Below are positions 14,354-18,194 of a stretch of DNA of 18,194 nt, piece by piece. Where the stretch lies: assembly GCF_049720995.1 (NCBI RefSeq), contig NZ_JBNASF010000028.1, positions 1-18,194 on the forward strand, given 5' to 3'. This stretch comes from Methanothermobacter sp049720995 (GTDB lineage Archaea; Methanobacteriota; Methanobacteria; Methanobacteriales; Methanothermobacteraceae). How positions within the stretch are numbered: the stretch's first letter is position 1; the number at the start of each line of letters is the position of its first letter. The notes beneath the pieces were generated by a model, which saw only the letters and a list, made by a program, of their open reading frames with translations, was not told the origin of the DNA and searched no databases. Position numbers and translations under genes: made by a program.

Positions 14354-16162
14354 TCATGTTACGTTTATGAATAAATGGAGGGACCTGTAGGGTTTTTCTG
14401 TTTCAGGTAACCTGTAAAGAAGGAATTCAAGCTTCTGGTCCTCTCCAGCCTCTGTGACAGTGAAATTCACCCTCCTCTCCCACTTCTCACCATTACCCAG
14501 TTTTATGGTTTCATTCCTTAAAACATCTCCGCCAAGACGCACCACCATGAGGTAGGTTTCGTTGCGGTACTCATGGTTAACCACACCCACAATTACACTG
14601 GCATTGGCACCTGCTGTAAGGTTCTCGGGGTACCCGTAGGCCTTCCCCCCGGGCCCCAGAATGTAGAACTCTGTGAACCTCTCAGAGGGCGCCGGATTGA
14701 GGGTTATGTAAACCGTCACCGCAATTAGCACCAAAAGTATGATTGAGAGGAGGAGTGAGATCTTACCGTCCCTTGAGAGTTTACGGGGTGATGGTATCCT
14801 CCTTATGTCAGCAGAGTAGGCTAGTTCCCCGCACCTCCACCTCCTTATGAAGGCTGCGGGGGCGAGTGCAAGGCTGAGTCCCGCTATTGTCCTTGCAAGG
14901 AATGGTTTGAATGTCACCTCACCTCCCATGAGGAGTGCAACGACCGATGAAATGATTATGCTGGTGGAAAATGCAAGAAAAAGCCTCTCAGGGATGCTGA
15001 GCTGGACCTTTTCAGGCGCGATGGCTGAAATCAGCATGTATCCGGGGATGAAGAGCACCTGGAGGTAGAAAAGCGCCTCACCTATGCCCCCCCTGAAAAT
15101 TATGATGGTCAGAATGCTCAGGATGGATAGAACCGCAAGGTCACTGAAACCGCCGGTGGAGGTGGTTTTTTCAGGTTCTGAGGAGAATTCATGTTCTGAA
15201 AAGGCCTTTTTGAGTTTCCCTTCAACATCATCCCCTCTGATTTTTCCAGTTTCGGGCGCCCTTCTTATTTTCCTCATTTTAAGGGCCCTTCTCTTTATGA
15301 GGGATGGGTCACCCACCCTGAGGTCGTTCTCTGAAATTTCAGGTATCTCAAGGGTGACTTCATCCTCAATGAGCCCGTATTTCTCCAGGATATCCATTTC
15401 TGTCTGCTGGAGGGACTCTATGATTTTTATCCTCTGCCTGGACCTTCTGATGTAGGCTGCAAGGGCTGCCAGTATACCTGTGACCCCCAGGAATATGTGA
15501 CCATAACCTCTGGGTACAGTTACGCATGCTATGGGTGTTAGGATGGAGGCGAAGAGTGCTATCAGTCCTGCTCGTGCGGCTCTCCCCCTCTCCTGCAGCC
15601 CCGTCAGGAAGGCTGATGCCACCAGATATGAAGTGCTTGCTATGAGGATGACTGCAAGGATGAACCTCACATGCCTGAGGTGTGTGAGGTTTATGAGGAT
15701 GGGTGTTAGGGATGATATGATACCTGCAATCAGGAGGTCCCTTGAGGAGAGTCCAAGCCTGATAACCTCAGGTTCTTCCTTTCCTTTGCCCCGCCTTTTG
15801 CCGGAACTTCTTGCAAGTTCCCTTGCGGTTCTTGCCCGGGTATTTTTCTTGGGGGTATCTTTCTTTCTCAGGCGGATTATAAGAGCAATGAGGGGTATAA
15901 TTATGGCTGGGAGCGCATAAAGTGATCTTGAGTTCCTGAGGGGTGTGTAATTAAGGATGAGGGCGTTGAGTGTGATCAGGAGCATTCCTGCCATGGGGGT
16001 GATCAGAATGCTGTCGAAGCCCGTGATGATGAGTACGGTGTAACCTGACACGACCATGGATGATGCTATTCCAAGAACCCTTAGATGGAATGATGGCATG
16101 TTTATGAGGATCGCTGATATTATGCCTGTAAATAATAATATAATCTCCCGCCTGAAATTCAC
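14354..16162 (-). CDS. DUF1616-type polytopic membrane protein with external beta domain
   Basis: A 602-residue protein. Hydrophobic helices lie at about 7-100 and 143-238, a charged cytoplasmic linker at about 239-338, a second group of helices at 340-440 and one near 467-488, then an outside domain (490-602). The second half fits DUF1616: YLQVLFIPGYMLISA, PERLFLAFSTS, and the FYILGPGGKAYGYPENLTAG block (499-518). The external domain has six N-x-S/T sequons (514, 520, 534, 550, 566, 600). The start is GTG with AGGAG eight bases upstream (plus 16171-16175). It has its own promoter. DUF1616 function is not known to me; its place beside glycan genes suggests an envelope role. The added N-terminal membrane half makes it longer than the DUF1616 domain alone. 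Confidence 0.8.
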   Translation of the reverse strand: MNFRREIILLFTGIISAILINMPSFHLRVLGIASSMVVSGYTVLIITGFDSILITPMAGMLLITLNALILNYTPLRNSRSLYALPAIIIPLIALIIRLRKKDTPKKNTRARTARELARSSGKRRGKGKEEPEVIRLGLSSRDLLIAGIISSLTPILINLTHLRHVRFILAVILIASTSYLVASAFLTGLQERGRAARAGLIALFASILTPIACVTVPRGYGHIFLGVTGILAALAAYIRRSRQRIKIIESLQQTEMDILEKYGLIEDEVTLEIPEISENDLRVGDPSLIKRRALKMRKIRRAPETGKIRGDDVEGKLKKAFSEHEFSSEPEKTTSTGGFSDLAVLSILSILTIIIFRGGIGEALFYLQVLFIPGYMLISAIAPEKVQLSIPERLFLAFSTSIIISSVVALLMGGEVTFKPFLARTIAGLSLALAPAAFIRRWRCGELAYSADIRRIPSPRKLSRDGKISLLLSIILLVLIAVTVYITLNPAPSERFTEFYILGPGGKAYGYPENLTAGANASVIVGVVNHEYRNETYLMVVRLGGDVLRNETIKLGNGEKWERRVNFTVTEAGEDQKLEFLLYRLPETEKPYRSLHLFINVT

Positions 16163-16171
16163 CTGAAATTC
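16151..16171. repeat. 10-bp tandem duplication over the DUF1616-gene start
   Basis: CCTGAAATTC occurs at 16151-16160 and 16162-16171 (period 11). On the minus strand this doubles GAATTTCAGG across the GTG start and the spacer to the ribosome site. It may have set the spacing between ribosome site and start codon. It is short enough to be chance. Confidence 0.6.
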
Positions 16172-16211
16172 TCCTGTCTGCTGATTGAACTATTTATTGG
16201 GGTCGTCGACT

Positions 16212-16224
16212 GATAAATATTTTC
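16212..16224 (-). promoter_or_regulatory. Promoter of the DUF1616-type gene
   Basis: Reading the minus strand, GAAA followed by ATATTTATC (plus 16212-16220) is a good BRE plus TATA pair. It lies about 50 bases before the GTG start at 16162, so the transcript should start near 16187-16192 and carry a leader of about 25 bases with the AGGAG site. Confidence 0.6.
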
Positions 16225-16240
16225 ATGTCCCTCAGATGTG

Positions 16241-16266
16241 CGCTTAAGCGGAACTTTTTCAGTTCA
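16241..16266. promoter_or_regulatory. Perfect 10-bp palindrome and small hairpin upstream of the DUF1616-gene promoter
   Basis: CGCTTAAGCG (16241-16250) is a perfect palindrome about 17 bases upstream of the minus-strand BRE/TATA element. Next to it GAAC-TTTTTCA-GTTC (16251-16265) forms a 4-bp stem. The palindrome could be an operator for the DUF1616-type gene, or the pair could form the 3' end of the secreted-protein transcript that ends at 16291. The sequence does not decide between these. Confidence 0.35.
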
Positions 16267-16290
16267 GATGGTGGTACAGATTAGAAGAGG

Positions 16291-16806
16291 TTATGCGGGT
16301 GATTTTATAGCCAGGTGGTCTATTCTGACCCTGTATTCCCCTGGTGCGGTGAAAGGTGGGATGGTGAGGTAAATGTCAACCGGGACAACAGCGTTTCTCT
16401 CAACCTTTGCAGTCCAGTTTTTCCTTACAGGTGTGTAGGTTGTTGTGAGTGGTGTTTGTGGGAGGTTTGTGCCGTAGTTGGCGTATTTGAGGTTCTGTAT
16501 GGGTATGGTTTCTGGTCCCTGGAGGTCTCCTTCTGCTTTTATGTAGAGGTCGATGGGTACGTTGGATAGGTCCTTTATCTGGAGTCCCTGGGGTCCTCCG
16601 GGCCAGGTGTATTCTCTTCCGGGTTCCACCGTTGCGGTGAGGGTGAATGAGTTCCCGACCTCCTCTCCCTTCCAGAGGACCATTATTTCCACACTCTCAG
16701 GTACGGTTACCCTGACCTCCTGCACTGCTGAAGCCCCACTCACGGGATTTGTGAGAAGGATTAGGAGCAGTGCAGCAACAGCAAGGGTCCTGAGCTGAAA
16801 ACCCAT
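16291..16806 (-). CDS. Small secreted beta-rich protein of unknown function
   Basis: A 171-residue protein starting MGFQLRTLAVAALLLILLT, a clear Sec signal peptide with a likely cut near residue 26 (SGASA). The mature part is about 145 residues, rich in Val, Thr, Pro and alternating strands, with no Cys and no C-terminal anchor. Phrases such as NVPIDLYIKAEGDL and VVPVDIYLTIPPFTAPGEY suggest a two-sheet beta sandwich of surface proteins. It has one N-x-S/T site (Asn-Trp-Thr). ATG 16806 is chosen over GTG 16815 because GAGGTG (plus 16813-16818) sits six bases before it. I do not recognise the family. Its neighbour is the DUF1616-type gene with a similar external beta domain, so both may act at the cell wall. 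Confidence 0.75.
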   Translation of the reverse strand: MGFQLRTLAVAALLLILLTNPVSGASAVQEVRVTVPESVEIMVLWKGEEVGNSFTLTATVEPGREYTWPGGPQGLQIKDLSNVPIDLYIKAEGDLQGPETIPIQNLKYANYGTNLPQTPLTTTYTPVRKNWTAKVERNAVVPVDIYLTIPPFTAPGEYRVRIDHLAIKSPA

Positions 16807-17040
16807 ACATAACACCTCTGTTCCTTCTCTGGATGTTTCTCTTGTTTCACATGAACTTACAGTTTTTTGTGAAATTTATCACTAAAGTGGATATTATTCA
16901 AGCAAATAGTTATTACATAATCTGGAGGTGTAGGGAGGTATTCTCTCCTAAAAATGGCAAAAATCGTATTAAAATTCCTCTTCAATACCGAAATCGGTTT
17001 TTAAAAAGATTTATATATGTTGGATTATTATTCTTTTATC
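16807..17040. promoter_or_regulatory. Divergent control region between the secreted-protein gene and ehaA
   Basis: This AT-rich gap holds the promoters for both directions. On the plus strand, GGAGGTG (16924-16930) and GGGAGGT (16933-16939) are two consensus-like ribosome sites without a normal gene; GGAGG at 16934-16938 can pair with TCTCC at 16944-16948. A 16-codon frame starts at ATG 16954. GTGAAATTTATCAC (16869-16882) is nearly palindromic and, read on the minus strand, could be the TATA region of the secreted-protein gene. ACCGA-AA-TCGGT (16987-16998) is a perfect inverted repeat just upstream of the ehaA BRE/TATA. A 100-residue open frame at 16833-17135 is not credible because it overlaps ehaA in another frame. 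Confidence 0.55.
17003..17019 (+). promoter_or_regulatory. Promoter of the eha operon
   Basis: AAAAAGA (17003-17009) as BRE followed by TTTATATATG (17010-17019) is the best TATA element in the window. A start site 22-27 bases downstream falls at about 17036-17042, almost exactly at the ATG at 17041, so the ehaA message is likely leaderless or nearly so. No ribosome site is seen before that ATG, in agreement. Confidence 0.75.
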
Positions 17041-17337
17041 ATGATTATTCATGTTACATATCTTTCAGGTTACATAACAGGCATTATTTCCTCAATAATC
17101 ATTTCAGCGATACTGGGGCTGCCTCTGGCACCTGAAAGACCGGCCAGACATTCCTGGACCCCATCAGCCATCTTCCCGGCGCCTGTAATTGCCATGGGTC
17201 TTGTGGCGATATGCATAAAGCTTGGTTTCACGGGTATGTACGGTGGGGTCGATCTTGGTGTGGTTTCAGGATTTCTGGCAGCTCTAATGACGGCCTACTT
17301 CCTTGAGGATATATTCCCCAGACCGGAGGACTTGTGA
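17041..17337 (+). CDS. ehaA: Energy-converting hydrogenase A subunit EhaA
   Basis: A 98-residue small integral membrane protein, first gene of the Eha [NiFe]-hydrogenase operon. Eha uses the ion gradient to reduce ferredoxin with H2, refilling the low-potential electrons of methanogenesis. The sequence starts MIIHVTYLSGYITGII, has helices at about 7-26, 44-60 and 69-88, and the loop PERPARHSWTPSAIFPAPV typical of EhaA. A longer frame could start at 17017, but that ATG is inside the TATA box, so 17041 is chosen. The stop TGA overlaps the ehaB ATG by one base. The Eha call rests on recognising three small subunits in the right order; the large and small hydrogenase subunits lie beyond the window. 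Confidence 0.82.
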   Translation: MIIHVTYLSGYITGIISSIIISAILGLPLAPERPARHSWTPSAIFPAPVIAMGLVAICIKLGFTGMYGGVDLGVVSGFLAALMTAYFLEDIFPRPEDL

Positions 17338-17840
17338 TGAATGAACTTGTTGGAGTTGCAGTCGCAGCAGCGGTATCCTGGCTGAACTTTGTTATAATAG
17401 ATACATGGATGGGCCTTCCTGAAAAACCAGGTGTCAGGGGGGCCGATTACATTGGAAGGGATATAATGAAAAGGGGGGGAGACCTCGCAGGGGGTTTCTT
17501 CCAGGGAAACATAGTCTGCTCCCCCGACGCATCTGCAGGCACACTCCTGGGGGCAATCGGCTGTTACCTCATGGGTGTACCTGAGGGCGGCCTTATAGCT
17601 GCGCTCCTGGTGTTCATAGGGAACAGGCTCTGCGCAGACCCGGGATATGCAGGCACGACCGGCGCACTCTCAATCACTTTCATAATAGCAATCTCATCAC
17701 TTGCAGGATTGAAACCTGAAATGTTTATTGCCGGAATGGTTATTGCAATAACCACAATACAGGGCTTAAACCACAGTAGATCATCAAGGCTCCTTGGCAC
17801 CATAGCCCGGAGGATGAACAGGTACACAGACCTTGAATAG
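17337..17840 (+). CDS. ehaB: Energy-converting hydrogenase A subunit EhaB
   Basis: A 167-residue membrane protein with about four helices (near 5-24, 66-95, 108-126 and 131-145). The conserved-looking segment GDLAGGFFQGNIVCSPDASAG (47-67) with NRLCADPGYAG links the helices and holds Cys, Asp and Gly residues. No catalytic role is known to me; it belongs to the membrane arm. GGAGG at 17325-17329 lies seven bases before ATG 17337, whose A is also the last base of the ehaA stop, so translation is coupled. A GTG three bases earlier (17334) is an unlikely start. The ehaC ATG follows 12 bases after the stop. Confidence 0.82.
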   Translation: MNELVGVAVAAAVSWLNFVIIDTWMGLPEKPGVRGADYIGRDIMKRGGDLAGGFFQGNIVCSPDASAGTLLGAIGCYLMGVPEGGLIAALLVFIGNRLCADPGYAGTTGALSITFIIAISSLAGLKPEMFIAGMVIAITTIQGLNHSRSSRLLGTIARRMNRYTDLE

Positions 17841-17852
17841 AAGGTGTTGATC

Positions 17853-18104
17853 ATGCTAATCCAGATAACAGGAATAATAGTTGTTCTCATGGCATTGAGG
17901 GCGCTTCTAGCACAGGACAGGGCAGAGAGGCTCCTTTACCTCAATGCAATGAGTTTCGGGATATCTGCAATGATTGCACTCTACATTGGAACGGCATTCG
18001 GGGCTGTCCTTGCAGCTGTTTACTTCGTGGCATCAACCATAACATCGAATGCTATTGCACATACCCTTGACCGTGTCGGGGAGGAAATATTAATCGAGGA
18101 TTAG
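17853..18104 (+). CDS. ehaC: Energy-converting hydrogenase A subunit EhaC
   Basis: An 83-residue membrane protein with three helices and the short charged loop ALLAQDRAERLLYLNAMSFG, followed by AHTLDRVGEEI at the C-terminus. It resembles the small helix-bundle subunits of Eha and of antiporter-like complexes. ATG 17853 is chosen over GTG 17844 because AGGTG (17842-17846) then lies six bases before the start. The last codons and stop are the beginning of a 41-bp sequence that recurs 56 bp downstream. Position after ehaB and size fit EhaC. Confidence 0.78.
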   Translation: MLIQITGIIVVLMALRALLAQDRAERLLYLNAMSFGISAMIALYIGTAFGAVLAAVYFVASTITSNAIAHTLDRVGEEILIED

Positions 18105-18129
18105 GTAAAGATTTTGGCTGGTGATGGTT

Positions 18130-18180
18130 ATGAATCCGCTTGACCTCATTAGGGGATTAGGTAAAGATTTTGGCTGGTGA
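18130..18180 (+). pseudogene. 16-codon mini-copy of the next eha gene start
   Basis: Because of the 56-bp duplication, the first copy of the downstream start opens a frame MNPLDLIRGLGKDFGW that stops at TGA 18178-18180 on running into the repeated ehaC tail. It keeps a full ribosome site (GGTGAT at 18120-18125). The TGA overlaps an ATG at 18180. It is probably a useless truncated duplicate, though it would still be translated and could affect coupling between ehaC and the next gene. Confidence 0.5.
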
Positions 18181-18185
18181 TGGTT

Positions 18186-18194
18186 ATGAATCCG
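18186..18194 (+). CDS. ehaD: Start of the next eha gene (probably ehaD), cut by the window edge
   Basis: Only Met-Asn-Pro is visible. GGTGAT at 18176-18181 lies four bases before ATG 18186; ATG 18180 is an in-frame alternative. The identity rests only on position after ehaC. By comparison with the first copy of the duplication the protein probably begins MNPLDLI. Confidence 0.4.

Larger units (their letters stand above)
18098..18194. repeat. 41-bp direct repeat, 56-bp period, at the ehaC-ehaD junction
   Basis: Bases 18098-18138 and 18154-18194 are identical over 41 positions; the second copy is cut by the window edge, so the true match may be longer. Each copy contains the end of ehaC (GATTAG), the spacer, a GGTGATGG ribosome site and an ATG followed by AATCCG. 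It is a recent-looking tandem duplication of a gene junction, or an assembly error. Confidence 0.9.

Noticed and set aside
16833..17135. 100-codon open frame on the plus strand upstream of ehaA
   Set aside because: It overlaps ehaA in another frame, crosses the eha TATA box and has a basic, aromatic composition typical of translated AT-rich non-coding DNA.

Overview
The window looks like chromosomal DNA of a hydrogenotrophic methanogen of the Methanobacteriales, most probably Methanothermobacter. The evidence is the start of an Eha energy-converting hydrogenase operon at the right end, archaeal BRE/TATA promoters (TTTATATG, TTTATATATG), Shine-Dalgarno sites of the GGAGGTGAT type, heavy use of AGG and ATA codons, and dense gene packing in short operons. 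Species assignment is an inference from recognition, not from a database search.

Layout. Positions 1-313 are non-coding and repeat-rich: 2.4 copies of a 52-bp tandem repeat, each full copy able to form a hairpin, then several inverted repeats. Positions 314-4034 (+) encode a polysaccharide pyruvyl transferase-family protein and two GT4-type glycosyltransferases. Positions 4035-5838 (+) hold a partial 59-bp-period duplication, a probable 44-residue small ORF whose stop overlaps the next start (ATGA), and a GT-C type membrane glycosyltransferase. Positions 5870-11814 (+) form one tight operon behind a strong TATA box: two NAD-dependent sugar epimerase/dehydratases, two DPM1-like GT2 enzymes, one GT4 enzyme and a UPF0104-type membrane protein. 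Positions 11860-16806 (-) hold a Wzx/MATE-like flippase, a UDP-hexose 4-epimerase-like enzyme, a large DUF1616-type membrane protein and a small secreted protein. Positions 17041-18194 (+) hold ehaA, ehaB, ehaC and the first codons of the next gene.

Function. Everything left of 16.8 kb fits one job: making nucleotide sugars, loading sugars onto polyprenyl phosphate, building a glycan, flipping it, and decorating or organising the cell envelope (N-glycan, pseudomurein-linked polymer or capsule). No oligosaccharyltransferase (AglB-like STT3) or polymerase is visible, so the end product cannot be decided. The Eha genes are a separate system, energy conservation and ferredoxin reduction, divergently placed after a 234-bp regulatory gap.

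The most unusual non-gene signal is a set of short direct duplications placed at gene boundaries: 52-bp period at 1-127, 59-bp at 4018-4103, 56-bp at 18098-18194, and shorter ones at 7836-7876 and 16151-16171. The last large one creates a 16-codon mini-copy of a gene start between ehaC and the next eha gene. I found no tRNA, rRNA, CRISPR array, transposase or integrase.
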